Shown piece by piece: positions 27,088-36,024 of a stretch of DNA of 64,000 nt (within the stretch, counting starts at the first letter, position 1; every line of letters starts with the position of its first letter). This stretch comes from Sulfurimonas sp. HSL3-2. GTDB taxonomy: Bacteria; Campylobacterota; Campylobacteria; Campylobacterales; Sulfurimonadaceae. The DNA lies in the NCBI RefSeq assembly GCF_039645965.1, contig NZ_CP147917.1:1054001-1118000 (forward strand). Direction: 5' to 3'. The notes under the pieces were generated by a model. That model did not search any database. It was not told the DNA's origin and saw only the letters and a list, made by a program, of their open reading frames with translations. The translations under genes were made by a program, and so were the position numbers.

Positions 27088-27766
27088 TCAGAGGGATATT
27101 TACTGAGACATAGTTGTCTTTTATCTCTACTGATACGCTGTTCTGCTCTGCTAGTTGATCGATAGATGAAGATTTCGACAGATCAATGTTTGACGAGCTT
27201 ATCATAATCGTAAATAAAGAGTATTTCTTATTATCGAATTTGATATGCTCTCCGACTCTAAAAAACAGTTTTGTCGTTATCTCATCACTGTCTAGACAAA
27301 CCGAATATATTCTATTTAACAGTTTCACAAAAAGATTGGTATTGAGTCTGACATCCGGAATAGACGGATCCAGATCTTTTAAGAAAGTCGCTTTGGAACT
27401 GATCGAGTTCGTACTTATACACAAGTCTATAAGCGTGTATACGTTGACTATCTCACCACTGTCTATTTTAGGTTTTGAAAAATGATATGAAGGCACTTGA
27501 TAAAGACGTATCCCCAGTTGATCCTCATTCTCATAACCGACTGTTATACCGAAAAATTTGTATCTGCCGAACTCTAAGTCCATAAAAGTGGTTTTAAATC
27601 CAAAATTCTGGCTTGCGTGAAGCGTAGCGATCTCAAATATTGTTGCTGTGTTTGAGCTCCCAAGTAAAAATTGTGCTTCAGCATTCAGCGAAACTATCTT
27701 ACCTGATGAGTCAAAAAGGATGAACGGATTGAAATCGTATTCAATCCATTGTTGTTCGAAAGTCAT
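27077..27766 (-). CDS. PAS-like protein with degenerate kinase-like C-terminus
   Basis: This 229-residue soluble protein starts with a PAS-like domain (about 1-100; NPFILFDSSGKIVSLNAEAQFLLG is a classic PAS beginning). The C-terminal part contains DVRLNTNLFVKLLNRIYSVCLDS, which resembles the helix carrying the N-box of histidine-kinase ATPase domains. It ends with a strand reading VSVEIKDNYVSVNIPL. There is no phosphorylatable His motif and no G-boxes, so kinase activity is unlikely. The ATG overlaps the rpoD stop by one base, so it is co-transcribed with the housekeeping sigma factor. Function unknown. Confidence 0.5.
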   Translation of the reverse strand: MTFEQQWIEYDFNPFILFDSSGKIVSLNAEAQFLLGSSNTATIFEIATLHASQNFGFKTTFMDLEFGRYKFFGITVGYENEDQLGIRLYQVPSYHFSKPKIDSGEIVNVYTLIDLCISTNSISSKATFLKDLDPSIPDVRLNTNLFVKLLNRIYSVCLDSDEITTKLFFRVGEHIKFDNKKYSLFTIMISSSNIDLSKSSSIDQLAEQNSVSVEIKDNYVSVNIPLITD

Positions 27767-29634
27767 TATTCTTCTATATAATTTTTAAGTTTACGACCCA
27801 CTTTAGGGTGTTTTAGCTTTTTAATAGCACTTGATTCTATTTGACGTACACGTTCACGAGTCACGCTTAACTCTTTACCGATCTCTTCTAGTGTTCTGTC
27901 ACTTTCATCATCCATGATCCCGAAACGTAGTTTGATAACTGCTTTTTCACGCTCATTCAACTGCTCTAAGACACTTTCGATCTGAATGCGCAGGTCATCT
28001 TTTAGAGTGACGTCTGACGGAGATAGAGATGTCTTATCTTCGATAAAGTCTCCAAAACGCCCATCATCTTCATTCCCGATAGGTGCTTCAAGAGAGATAG
28101 GCTCTTTCGTGATCTTGATAACGTTCTTTACCTTCTCGACTGAAAGCCCGACCTCTTTTGCGATGATCTCGACATCCGGCTCTTTTCCATGCTCTTGGAG
28201 GTGTTTACGCATGATCTTATTGATACGGTTGATAGTCTCGATCATATGTATCGGAATACGGATCGTTCTTGCTTGATCTGCAATCGCACGTGAGATAGCC
28301 TGACGGATCCACCAAGTCGCATAAGTAGAGAACTTATAACCTTTTTTGTATTCAAACTTATCGACTGCTTTCATAAGACCGATATTACCCTCTTGGATAA
28401 GGTCAAGGAAAGGAAGTCCTCTATTTGTATAACGCTTAGCGATAGATACGACAAGACGAAGGTTTGACTTAGCCATACGAGTCTTAGAGACTTCAGATAT
28501 GTTTTTACCGCGTTTTATCTGTTCTAAGATATCTGCGAGTTTATCCGGTTCCATGTTGAAGCTGTCTTTCGAAGCTTCTTTCGTCTGGATAAGCTTTTTG
28601 ATCTCAACGTAAGTGCTGACCATTGTAGCTTCCGGGACCATCGCCGTGATATCCTCTTTAGAAAGGTCACAGATCTTATCAAGGATCTTTTGATGGTTCT
28701 CTTTTAACGTATCGTTAAAAAGTGGAAGTTTGTATTCAAGACGTCTTAACTCTTTATCAAATCCTTCATCACTTTTTAGTGCTGTTTCCATCGACTTAAC
28801 AAGTTCATTGATAAGTTTAGAAGTTGGTCCCAGGTCTAACAGCTTTTCTTTAAGTATAGATTTTTTAAACGTTGCAGTAAGCATTAGAAGAACAAGATCT
28901 TCGCTTAGTTCGTCACTGTTTATTTCAAGTACTTTATCAGCAGCTTTAACCCAGTCTTTTTTAGCTTTTTCTAAAGCTTTAAAGCTGAAGACTACTTTTT
29001 CGACACGTTTTTTATCTTTTGCAGAAAAGACTCTTTCACTGTTCTCCTCATCTGTTTCTTCGATATCATCAGAATCATCATCAGAGTCATCATCCTCTTT
29101 TTCGTCTTCAAAACTTTTGAAAAGTTCTTTTACACGTCTTTCACGGTTGATAAGAGGTTCTTTGTAGTCTAAGATAAAATCTATAAGATACGGAACAGAA
29201 CAGATAGCATCGATGATGATACTTTCGCCTATCTCGATCTTTTTAGAGATCTCTATCTCTTCATCTTTTGTTAAAAGAGGGATCTGCCCCATCTCTCTCA
29301 GGTACATCCTGACAGGTGAATCAGAACGAGACCATTCAAGAAGTTCGTGCTCTTTTAAGATGTCAAATGAATCAGATTCATTATTTTCAAGCATTTTTAT
29401 CTGAGCGTTTCTTTTTGCTTCCGCTTCTCTGTCATTCAACATCTTCGCATGTTCAGATGATGTATATAGACATTTATCGTGTTTCGTCGCTAATTTATAG
29501 ATATTCTTAGCTTGAGCAGCGGTCGGTTGTTTTTCAAGCAACTTTATAATTGATTCGTAGGTAACACACTCATGAGTAGATTTTTTTTCAATAAATAAAT
29601 CTTCAAGTGCTTTGGTTAGTTCTTTTGCAGTCAT
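27766..29634 (-). CDS. rpoD: RNA polymerase sigma factor RpoD (sigma70)
   Basis: This 622-residue primary sigma factor carries region 1.1 at the N-terminus and region 1.2 ([22 protein letters not shown]). A variable non-conserved region follows, with an unusually acidic stretch ([18 protein letters not shown], about residues 177-196). Regions 2.1-2.4 contain [38 protein letters not shown] and [15 protein letters not shown]. Region 4.2 has the helix-turn-helix [17 protein letters not shown]. It directs transcription of housekeeping genes. A TATAAT box precedes it, and the PAS-like gene is coupled downstream. Confidence 0.97.
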   Translation of the reverse strand: MTAKELTKALEDLFIEKKSTHECVTYESIIKLLEKQPTAAQAKNIYKLATKHDKCLYTSSEHAKMLNDREAEAKRNAQIKMLENNESDSFDILKEHELLEWSRSDSPVRMYLREMGQIPLLTKDEEIEISKKIEIGESIIIDAICSVPYLIDFILDYKEPLINRERRVKELFKSFEDEKEDDDSDDDSDDIEETDEENSERVFSAKDKKRVEKVVFSFKALEKAKKDWVKAADKVLEINSDELSEDLVLLMLTATFKKSILKEKLLDLGPTSKLINELVKSMETALKSDEGFDKELRRLEYKLPLFNDTLKENHQKILDKICDLSKEDITAMVPEATMVSTYVEIKKLIQTKEASKDSFNMEPDKLADILEQIKRGKNISEVSKTRMAKSNLRLVVSIAKRYTNRGLPFLDLIQEGNIGLMKAVDKFEYKKGYKFSTYATWWIRQAISRAIADQARTIRIPIHMIETINRINKIMRKHLQEHGKEPDVEIIAKEVGLSVEKVKNVIKITKEPISLEAPIGNEDDGRFGDFIEDKTSLSPSDVTLKDDLRIQIESVLEQLNEREKAVIKLRFGIMDDESDRTLEEIGKELSVTRERVRQIESSAIKKLKHPKVGRKLKNYIEE

Positions 29635-29697
29635 ATAAAAATGCTCCGAAGTATCTTGTGTCTTTCTTTCATTTTGTCTTATTAATAAAAGGAGTGG

Positions 29698-29703
29698 ATT
29701 ATA
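29698..29703 (-). promoter_or_regulatory. -10 box (TATAAT) for rpoD
   Basis: The minus strand reads CGGTATAATCC about 65 bases before the rpoD ATG, leaving a 5' leader of about 55 bases. Confidence 0.6.
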
Positions 29704-29768
29704 CCGAGATTTTATTAAAACCTACCTTATATATAAAAAAATATTAAAAAAAGTGCATCATAAAAAAA

Positions 29769-29785
29769 TTGGAACACTAAATGCT
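29769..29785 (+). promoter_or_regulatory. Sigma54 (RpoN) promoter for flgF-flgG
   Basis: TTGGAACACTAAATGCT has GG at 29771-29772 and GC at 29783-29784 with exactly ten bases between, as in the -24/-12 consensus TTGGCAC-N5-TTGC. It lies 36 bases before flgF. Sigma54 control of rod and hook genes is established in Campylobacter and Helicobacter. Confidence 0.75.
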
Positions 29786-29820
29786 ACCGAGATAAAAAGT
29801 TTAGTAATGAGGATGCAAGG

Positions 29821-30633
29821 ATGCAAGCAGGGTATTACAACGCAGCAGCCGGAATGGTTGCTCAATTTAATCGACTTGATACTATCGCAAACAACCTGGC
29901 AAATGTAAATACTGCAGGTTATAAAGAAGACGGTCTTGTGACCGGCGACTTTATGAGACTTTACAAAGAAGCCAGAGATGAATTGCCAAATGAGAACAAC
30001 TCTAAAGAGGGTGCTAAATTCTTAAACAGGACTTTAAGCCGAGCACCTCAGATCGTTGATTCTTATACAAATCAAAATGTCGGAATAATGCAAAAGACAG
30101 ACAACACGTTTGACTTTGCTTTGTCACAAGAGGGGCTGTTTTTTGCCGTAAAGACTCCAAACGGGATCCGTTTAACACGTGACGGCAGTTTTACCACGAG
30201 TAATGACGGTAAACTGGTCACAAAACAGGGCTTTGAAGTTCTTGGAAGTGACGGAAAACCTATAGAAATAGGACAAAACGATAATATCATTCATGTTGAT
30301 AAAAACGGAAAGCTTTCTGTCAACACACCGGGGACTTTAAATTTTGTAGAGAGACAGACTTTTTATATTGCTGCTCCGGACAATCTGAGCAAACTTCAAA
30401 AAGAGGGCAGTAATCTTTATAAGTTTGATGAAGGCGATGCTTTAAAACCGCAGGCACAGACTGGTTCTGTACAGCAGGGTTTTATAGAAAAGAGTAATGT
30501 CAACGCCGTCAATATGATGGTGAAGATGATAGAAACAAATAGACTTGTCGGTATGTATCAAAAAGTGATGGATACGCAGATGAACGATCTCAATCAAGAT
30601 GCTATCAATAAACTAGCGTCTACTAAAGCTTAA
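29821..30633 (+). CDS. flgF: Flagellar basal-body rod protein FlgF/FlgG2
   Basis: This 270-residue rod protein shows the N-terminal helix with DTIANNLANVNTAGYKED and the matching C-terminal helix SNVNAVNMMVKMIETNRLVGMYQKVM. Both are hallmarks of FlgG-family rod and hook proteins. It is exported by the flagellar type III system and assembles the proximal rod. The gene pair FlgF (often called FlgG2 in Campylobacter) plus FlgG is read from the sigma54 promoter. Eleven bases separate it from flgG. FlgF is distinguished from FlgG by position and by the less conserved middle. Confidence 0.9.
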   Translation: MQAGYYNAAAGMVAQFNRLDTIANNLANVNTAGYKEDGLVTGDFMRLYKEARDELPNENNSKEGAKFLNRTLSRAPQIVDSYTNQNVGIMQKTDNTFDFALSQEGLFFAVKTPNGIRLTRDGSFTTSNDGKLVTKQGFEVLGSDGKPIEIGQNDNIIHVDKNGKLSVNTPGTLNFVERQTFYIAAPDNLSKLQKEGSNLYKFDEGDALKPQAQTGSVQQGFIEKSNVNAVNMMVKMIETNRLVGMYQKVMDTQMNDLNQDAINKLASTKA

Positions 30634-30644
30634 AGGATAACATT

Positions 30645-31433
30645 ATGATGCAATCACTATATATCGGTTCAACCGGAATGCTTGGTATGCAAACACAGAT
30701 AGACACTACGGCGAATAATATAGCCAATGTCAATACGATAGGATTTAAAAAATCTCGTGCAGAATTTTCTGATCTGATGTATAAGACTATGGAGTATGCA
30801 GGTACGTCTACAAGTGATACTACGAAGTCTCCGACAGGTATCGAAGTCGGTCTTGGTGTCCGTCCTACAGCTACAAATAAAATATTTACAGAGGGGAACC
30901 TAAAGCAGACTGATAACCAGCTGGATATGGCAGTGACCGGTCGTGGATTCTTTAAGGTCCAGCTCCCGGACGGTACTGAAGCGTATACAAAAAACGGTGC
31001 ATTTAAAATTGATGAGAATGGAAGCGTCGTTAACTCAGACGGGTATAAACTTATTCCAGAGATCGTTATCCCTGCAGATGCAACAAATATCACAGTAGGT
31101 GTCGACGGGATAGTCACTGTTACGCAACCCGGTCAGACAGCAGCGACGCAGGTAGGTCAGGTTAATCTTACTAACTTCATCAATCCGGCAGGTCTTCACT
31201 CGATGGGAGATAACCTTTACCTTGAAACAGACAGTTCAGGACAGCCTGTAGAAGGGACTCCGGGAGTTGACGGTCTTGGCAATATAAGACAGGGCTTTGT
31301 TGAGCTTAGTAATGTCCAGCTTGTTGTCGAACTTACAGACCTTATTACCGGTCAAAGAGCTTATGACTCTAGTTCAAAGATCATCACAACAAGTGACGAG
31401 ATGCTTCAGACGGTTAACGGATTAAAACGTTAA
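30645..31433 (+). CDS. flgG: Flagellar distal rod protein FlgG
   Basis: This 262-residue protein matches the canonical FlgG length. MMQSLYIGSTGMLGMQTQIDTTANNIANVNTIGFKKSRAEFSDLMYKT is a textbook FlgG N-terminus. The C-terminal VELSNVQLVVELTDLITGQRAYDSSSKIITTSDEMLQTVN is the conserved rod/hook helix. It forms the distal rod that joins the hook. A strong hairpin follows at 31444-31475. Confidence 0.97.
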   Translation: MMQSLYIGSTGMLGMQTQIDTTANNIANVNTIGFKKSRAEFSDLMYKTMEYAGTSTSDTTKSPTGIEVGLGVRPTATNKIFTEGNLKQTDNQLDMAVTGRGFFKVQLPDGTEAYTKNGAFKIDENGSVVNSDGYKLIPEIVIPADATNITVGVDGIVTVTQPGQTAATQVGQVNLTNFINPAGLHSMGDNLYLETDSSGQPVEGTPGVDGLGNIRQGFVELSNVQLVVELTDLITGQRAYDSSSKIITTSDEMLQTVNGLKR

Positions 31434-31443
31434 AGCTACCTAA

Positions 31444-31475
31444 AGTAGGTTGATATTATTTCATATCAGCCTGCT
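31444..31475 (+). terminator. Intrinsic terminator after flgG
   Basis: A 13-bp stem with two G-T pairs (AGTAGGTTGATAT with ATATCAGCCTGCT) around a six-base loop is followed by ATTTTC. It begins 10 bases after the flgG stop. Confidence 0.75.
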
Positions 31476-31533
31476 ATTTTCGATAAATTCTTTTAACTGA
31501 CTTTGTTTTATATTACTCCAATCTCCTTTTGGC

Positions 31534-31539
31534 TATAAT
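31534..31539 (+). promoter_or_regulatory. -10 box (TATAAT) for leuD-leuB
   Basis: TTGGCTATAATCAC is an extended -10, 33 bases before the leuD ATG. It is nearly identical in context to the hemL promoter. Confidence 0.65.
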
Positions 31540-31571
31540 CACATTTATTTTTAAAAATTTAGGAAAAATAT

Positions 31572-32078
31572 ATGCAAACAATTGAAGCTAAAACATGGAA
31601 ATTTGGTAAAGATATAGATACCGATCTTATAATAGCTGCCAGATACCTAAATACATCTGATCCAAAAGAGCTTGCTAAGCACGTAATGGAAGATGCTGAT
31701 CCAGAATTTGTAAATAAAATGAGCAAAGGCGACATCATTGTCGCTGATGAAAACTTTGGATGCGGTTCATCAAGAGAACACGCTCCAATAGCACTTAAAG
31801 CAGCTGGAGTCGCAGCTGTCATCGCTCCTACTTTTGCGCGTATTTTTTATAGAAATGCTTTTAATATGGGTCTTCCTATATTTGAACTTCCTGAAGCAAA
31901 CGAGATCAGTGAAGGTGATGAAGTGAGTATCGATATGGATAACGGAACGATTACAAATAAAACAACATCAAAAACATATAAATTTACTCCGATACCGGAA
32001 TTTATGCAAAAACTTATCAATGCAGGCGGACTTATGAGCTTTGCACAAGAAGAGATCGCAGCACAGGAGACAAAATGA
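31572..32078 (+). CDS. leuD: 3-isopropylmalate dehydratase small subunit
   Basis: This 168-residue subunit of isopropylmalate isomerase works in leucine synthesis with LeuC, which is not in the window. The core motifs [12 protein letters not shown] and [41 protein letters not shown] are diagnostic. The short length is typical of the LeuD type found in archaea and Campylobacterota. leuB starts inside the last four bases (ATGA). Homoaconitase-like specificity is an alternative, but the leuB neighbour supports leucine synthesis. Confidence 0.95.
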
Positions 32079-33151
32079 AAAAATATAAGATCGCATTGAT
32101 CAAAGGTGACGGGATCGGTCCCGAGATCATAGATGAGGCAGTAAAAGTCTTAGATGCCGTAGCTTCAACGGAAGATTTTGAGATAACTTATGATGAATAT
32201 TTAATGGGCGGATGCGCATATGATGCGACTGGTGACCCACTGCCAAATGAGACGATAACAGGGGCTCTTAACAGCGATGCGGTACTTTTTGGTGCTATCG
32301 GCGGAGAAAAATGGGATAACCTTCCACGTGAAAAACGTCCTGAAAGCGGACTTTTGAGATTTAGAAAAGAGCTTGGTGTATATGCAAACCTTCGTCCTGC
32401 CGTTGTGTACGATGAACTTGTCAATGCATCGTCATTAAAAAGCGAAATAGTCAAAGGCGTCGATCTTATGGTCGTAAGAGAGCTTATCGGCGGTATCTAT
32501 TTCGGTGAACCAAAAGGCCGTGACGAGAACAAAGGCTGGAACACGATGGTATATACTCGTGAAGAGATCGTAAGAATCGCCCACCAAGCCTTTAAGATCG
32601 CTATGAATCGTGACAAACGTGTATGTTCTGTCGACAAGGCAAATGTACTTGACGTTTCTCAACTTTGGCGTGACGTTGTGACAGAAGTCGCAAAAGAGTA
32701 TCCTGAAGTAGAACTTTCTCATATGTATGTCGATAATGCAGCGATGCAGCTTGTCCGTAATCCAAAACAGTTCGATGTAATGCTTACGGGAAATATTTTC
32801 GGTGATATTTTAAGCGATGAAGCAAGTATGATCTGTGGTTCTATCGGACTTCTTCCTTCAGCATCTGTCGGAAACAAAATAGGTGTCTACGAGCCTATTC
32901 ACGGTTCAGCACCGGATATCGCAGGTCAGGGCATCGCTAATCCGATAGCGACGATCGCAAGCGCATCTATGATGCTGCGTTATGCTCTTGGTGAAAACAG
33001 AGCTGCAGATAAGATAGATATGGGGATTAAACAGGCACTTAGCGAAGGCTATCGTACAAAAGATTTAGCACAGTTTGATGCAAAAGAAGTTTGCTCTACA
33101 AACGAGATGGGCTCGATCATCGCTAACTATGCTGTAAAATGCAAACTTTAA
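32075..33151 (+). CDS. leuB: 3-isopropylmalate dehydrogenase
   Basis: This 358-residue enzyme oxidises and decarboxylates 3-isopropylmalate with NAD. It shows the GDGIGPEII start, the substrate loop [21 protein letters not shown], the [16 protein letters not shown] region, and the metal-binding [28 protein letters not shown] segment. NAD-binding [18 protein letters not shown] completes the family signature. It overlaps leuD by four bases and the following small gene by 13. Confidence 0.97.
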
Positions 33152-33387
33152 CACTAGCAAATATTTATGAGCTTCAAGGCTTAAAAGATGAAGCTCTTGA
33201 AATATACAAAGAGATTCTAAAAAAGGATCCGTCAAATACCGATGCAAAGATCGCTATACGCAGACTTTCCGGTATGAGAAAGAAATTTCTCGGTGTAAAC
33301 AAAGAGATGAAAGATTTTTTTGTCAAGATGGATGATAAAGTAGAATTTTATGAGTTTGAAAGGTGGCTATTAAAATCATGGAATTAA
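33139..33387 (+). CDS. Small TPR-like protein, unknown function
   Basis: This 82-residue protein carries one clear TPR-type helix pair ([38 protein letters not shown]). A charged tail follows. It overlaps the end of leuB by 13 bases and the next small gene, so the whole group from leuD to purU looks like one operon. A single TPR suggests a protein-binding adaptor, but the partner is not visible. Confidence 0.6.
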
Positions 33388-33683
33388 AAGATGTCATACT
33401 GAGTACATTGGCTGAATTGGATGATGTTGAAACATCGTCGGTAGAGCCGAGAGTAGAAGTACCGAAAAATAATAGTATTACAAAAAACGAGACCGCACCG
33501 GGTGATGAAAAACTTTTTTTACAAAGTATTCAAGAGAGACTGCTTGTACTATTTGAAGGTTTTCAGTCACCAAACAACTCAAACATAGAAGCAAAAGTAG
33601 ATCTTACTTTGAACTTTTTAGAATACCTCTTAGCAAGTATAGAAAATCGAATAAACCTGATAGACAGTAAAGAGAAAAAATGA
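33378..33683 (+). CDS. Conserved small protein between leuB and purU, unknown function
   Basis: The ATG at 33378 gives a 101-residue protein ([16 protein letters not shown]...); a GTG at 33363 is a possible alternative start, and neither has an ideal ribosome site. The N-terminal helix, a Ser/Asn/Pro-rich linker and a C-terminal helical region (IQERLLVLFEGFQSPNNSN then LTLNFLEYLLASIENRINL) are visible. I do not recognise a named function. It overlaps its upstream neighbour by 10 bases and purU by four bases. Confidence 0.6.
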   Translation: MELKDVILSTLAELDDVETSSVEPRVEVPKNNSITKNETAPGDEKLFLQSIQERLLVLFEGFQSPNNSNIEAKVDLTLNFLEYLLASIENRINLIDSKEKK

Positions 33684-34516
33684 AGCAATATAGAGTTTTA
33701 ATAGATGCGCATGATGAAAAAGGTCTTGTTTATAAGATCTCATCGGTATTTTTCAAATATAACTTAAACATCCTCTCAAACAACGAGTTCGTTGATAAAG
33801 TAAACAATAAGTTTTTTATGCGTAGTGTCGTCGTCGGTGATGTCGAAGAGAAAGACTTGTACGATGCATTGGTAGAGATACTGCCAAAGAAAGTAAATGT
33901 CGAAGTCATCACACCTGGTAAAAAAAATATTATCATTATGGCAACAAAAGAGTCGCATGCACTAGGTGATATTCTTATGAGATATGAGGCAAACGAACTG
34001 GATGCGAACATATTGGCCGTGATATCAAACTATGACGACCTAAGAGGTCTGGTCGAAAAATTCGGTATCGAGTACCACTCTGTTTCTCACGACGGTCTAG
34101 ACCGTGCAGAGCATGAGACTCAAGTTCTTGAGCTGTTATCTCAGTTTGAAGATATAGACTACATCGTTTTGGCAAAATATATGAGAATCCTAACGCCTAG
34201 ATTTGTAGAAGAGTATAACAATAAGATCATAAATATCCATCACTCATTTTTACCTGCATTTATAGGTGCAAATCCATACAAACAGGCTTATGACAGAGGT
34301 GTTAAGATCATAGGGGCAACTGCTCACTTTGTAAACAACAACTTGGATGAAGGTCCGATCATCGCTCAGGATGTCAGACATATAGACCATGCCTTTGGTT
34401 GGAAAGATATGCAGCGTCTTGGAAAAGATGTCGAGAAGATCGTCCTCTCGCGCGCACTCAAGCTTGCACTTGAAGACCGCATATTCGTTTATGCAAATAA
34501 AACAGTCATTTTTTAA
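33680..34516 (+). CDS. purU: Formyltetrahydrofolate deformylase
   Basis: This 278-residue enzyme releases formate from 10-formyl-THF, balancing folate one-carbon pools. An N-terminal ACT domain (about 4-80, YRVLIDAHDEKGLVYKISSVFFKYNLNIL) precedes a formyltransferase fold. The fold has INIHHSFLPAFIGANPYKQAYDRGVKIIGATAHFV carrying the catalytic Asn-His region, and DEGPIIAQDV with the catalytic Asp. The combination of ACT and formyltransferase domains distinguishes PurU from PurN. It overlaps the preceding gene by four bases. FolD, which makes the substrate, is also in the window. Confidence 0.96.
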   Translation: MKQYRVLIDAHDEKGLVYKISSVFFKYNLNILSNNEFVDKVNNKFFMRSVVVGDVEEKDLYDALVEILPKKVNVEVITPGKKNIIIMATKESHALGDILMRYEANELDANILAVISNYDDLRGLVEKFGIEYHSVSHDGLDRAEHETQVLELLSQFEDIDYIVLAKYMRILTPRFVEEYNNKIINIHHSFLPAFIGANPYKQAYDRGVKIIGATAHFVNNNLDEGPIIAQDVRHIDHAFGWKDMQRLGKDVEKIVLSRALKLALEDRIFVYANKTVIF

Positions 34517-34524
34517 GGATAATT

Positions 34525-34995
34525 TTGTTTAATATAGTCCTAGTAACTCCTCAAATACCGAACAATACAGGTACCATCGGAAGATTGTGTGTAAACACAG
34601 GCTCATCTTTGCATCTTATAAAACCGCTTGGATTTGATATAACTGAAAAAGCGGTACGCAGAGCAGGGCTTGATTATTGGGATAAGTTAGATCTGCATGT
34701 ATGGGAAGACCTTGATGAGTTCTTTAGCAAAGCAGATATTGCCGATAATGTACATTTCGCGACTACCAAGACAGACAAACCATACTTTAATTCAGAATTT
34801 AAAGTGGGTGATTATATATTTTTCGGTAGTGAGACATCAGGACTGCCGGAAGATCTACTAGAGAGATTTCATGATAAAAATATCACTATTCCGATGACAA
34901 AAGACGGTAGAAGTCTAAACCTTGCAGTGAGTACGGGTATAATCCTATATGAAGCCATAAAGCAAAACTTTACAGATTACAGGGAGTTAATGTGA
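34525..34995 (+). CDS. trmL: tRNA (cytidine/uridine-34-2'-O)-methyltransferase
   Basis: This 156-residue SPOUT methyltransferase methylates the wobble ribose of tRNA-Leu. Motifs NIVLVTPQIPNNTGTIGRLCVNTGSSLHLIKPLGF, DYIFFGSETSGLP and IPMTKDGRSLNLAVSTGIILYEA are characteristic of TrmL. The start codon is TTG at 34525, five bases after AAGGA. A 39-codon membrane-protein gene starts inside its last codons. Confidence 0.95.
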   Translation: MFNIVLVTPQIPNNTGTIGRLCVNTGSSLHLIKPLGFDITEKAVRRAGLDYWDKLDLHVWEDLDEFFSKADIADNVHFATTKTDKPYFNSEFKVGDYIFFGSETSGLPEDLLERFHDKNITIPMTKDGRSLNLAVSTGIILYEAIKQNFTDYRELM

Positions 34996-35111
34996 ATTTC
35001 GTAGATACCGTCGTACTTATCGCTTTTGTACTTTTTATGATCTTTATCTTTAAAGGTTACCATCAAAGTAAACTGGAAGAAAGAGAAAAAGATGAAAAGA
35101 GTGATGACTAA
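34992..35111 (+). CDS. Small single-pass membrane protein (39 residues)
   Basis: A GTG start at 34992 overlaps the trmL stop (GTGA), with AGGGAG five bases before it. The product has one strong hydrophobic helix (residues 3-20, FVDTVVLIAFVLFMIFIF) and a charged tail (HQSKLEEREKDEKSDD). Translational coupling to trmL, a good ribosome site and a clear helix-plus-tail layout support a real gene. No family is recognised. Confidence 0.6.
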   Translation: MNFVDTVVLIAFVLFMIFIFKGYHQSKLEEREKDEKSDD

Positions 35112-35201
35112 TCGGTTCTAAAAAAATCTATTAGCTATCTTTTCAAGTCTTATCTCAAGTAGTTCCAACATTGTTTCCGCTCTCTTAATCATTACATACA
35201 T
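35109..35201 (-). CDS. Possible 30-residue peptide divergent from the S24 repressor
   Basis: An ATG at 35201 with AAGGA six bases upstream opens a 30-codon frame (MYVMIKRAETMLELLEIRLE...). It ends at TAG 35109-35111, overlapping the stop of the small membrane protein. The predicted product is one amphipathic, charged helix. It lies head-to-head with the S24 repressor gene, whose control region it would share. No homology is known to me; it may be chance. Confidence 0.35.
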
Positions 35202-35219
35202 ATCGAATCCTTTTCAACA

Positions 35220-35233
35220 AATATGCCAAATTG
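35220..35233. promoter_or_regulatory. Possible repressor half-site upstream of the S24 gene
   Basis: AATATGCCAAATTG matches AATATGTCAAAATG in the recN promoter (55761-55774) at 12 of 14 positions. It resembles the inverted form of the TTTGTCATAT element downstream. Location is between two divergent starts. Confidence 0.4.
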
Positions 35234-35263
35234 TAAATAAAAATTATTTCTTCAGTTAAAAAT

Positions 35264-35280
35264 ATTGCATTTTGTCATAT
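35264..35280. promoter_or_regulatory. Probable operator shared with recN, overlapping the S24 gene -10
   Basis: ATTGCATTTTGTCATAT differs at one of 17 positions from ATTGCAATTTGTCATAT upstream of recN (55724-55740). Its last three bases belong to a TATAAT -10 box (35278-35283) for the S24 repressor gene. This would allow autorepression. Confidence 0.5.
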
Positions 35281-35342
35281 AATTATAAAATCATTTCATA
35301 TTACTCTAATATATTAATATCAAATAGAGTAGGAGGATTACT

Positions 35343-36002
35343 ATGAAAAGCTTTATGGAGATAGTAGAAGAGATAAAAGATATCATCTCTCAAGAGATTC
35401 CAGGCAAAAAGGTATTTGACAAAGATATCGCAGATGTTCTGGGTATCACTCAGATGAATTTTGCTACTATGAAGAAAAGAGACAAGATCCCTTTTACAGA
35501 ACTCTTGGATTTCTGTGCATCAAAATCGATATCTATCAACTGGCTGCTATACGGTCAGGCACCGGAGAGTCTCGTCGAGACGACAAACCGCTTTTATATG
35601 GTCAGATATTTTAGTGACATCAGTGCATCTGCAGGCGGTGGCAGCGATACTGATAACGAAGAGTATGAAAGTCTGGAACTCTCGGAGAACTTCATCGATA
35701 TTTTAGGCGGTAAGAACGAACTGAAAAACGTCGAAGCGATCAAAGTGAGCGGCGATTCGATGGAACCGACGTTCTCATATGACGATATCGTGTTTATTAA
35801 TCGCCAAAAAAATGACCTGTCACGCGGCGGTGTATTTGTTATCAGAACAGAGCACGGACTGTTCATAAAACGAATTAGTAAGAGAATAGACGGAAAAATA
35901 GATATAATTTCGGACAATAAAGAATACTCAAAGATGACTCTTTATCCTCAAGAGATAGAGCTTATAGGAAGAGTCGTCGGAAAATTCGGATCTGTTGATT
36001 AA
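35343..36002 (+). CDS. Self-cleaving S24 family transcriptional repressor (LexA/CI-like)
   Basis: This 219-residue protein has an N-terminal CI-type helix-turn-helix domain (about 5-72, VFDKDIADVLGITQMNFATMKKRDKIPF). A linker and a C-terminal LexA/UmuD-type S24 peptidase domain follow. An Ala-Gly cleavage site is visible at A97-G98 (SASAGGG). The catalytic Ser139 lies in SGDSMEPT and Lys176 in LFIKRI, spaced 37 residues apart as in LexA (119 and 156). All features needed for RecA-stimulated self-cleavage are intact. No phage genes surround it, so it is more likely a chromosomal regulator than a prophage repressor. A -10 box lies at 35278-35283 and AGGAGG precedes the start. Confidence 0.88.
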   Translation: MKSFMEIVEEIKDIISQEIPGKKVFDKDIADVLGITQMNFATMKKRDKIPFTELLDFCASKSISINWLLYGQAPESLVETTNRFYMVRYFSDISASAGGGSDTDNEEYESLELSENFIDILGGKNELKNVEAIKVSGDSMEPTFSYDDIVFINRQKNDLSRGGVFVIRTEHGLFIKRISKRIDGKIDIISDNKEYSKMTLYPQEIELIGRVVGKFGSVD

Positions 36003-36005
36003 TAC

Positions 36006-36015
36006 TTACATGTAA
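36006..36015. repeat. TTACATGTAA copy in the gap after the S24 gene
   Basis: An exact copy in extended form ACTTACATGTAAGG. It lies between the stop at 36002 and the TTG start at 36025, so its AAGG end also serves as the ribosome site of the next gene. Confidence 0.8.
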
Positions 36016-36024
36016 GGAAACCGT

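Noticed and set aside
27986-29404. Long plus-strand frames opposite rpoD
   Set aside because: They are low-complexity, Ser-rich mirror images of rpoD codons with no ribosome sites; rpoD on the other strand is unambiguous.
35343-36002. S24 repressor as evidence of a prophage
   Set aside because: No integrase, Cro-like gene, structural gene or attachment repeat lies nearby. Neighbours are trmL and a cell-wall lipoprotein.
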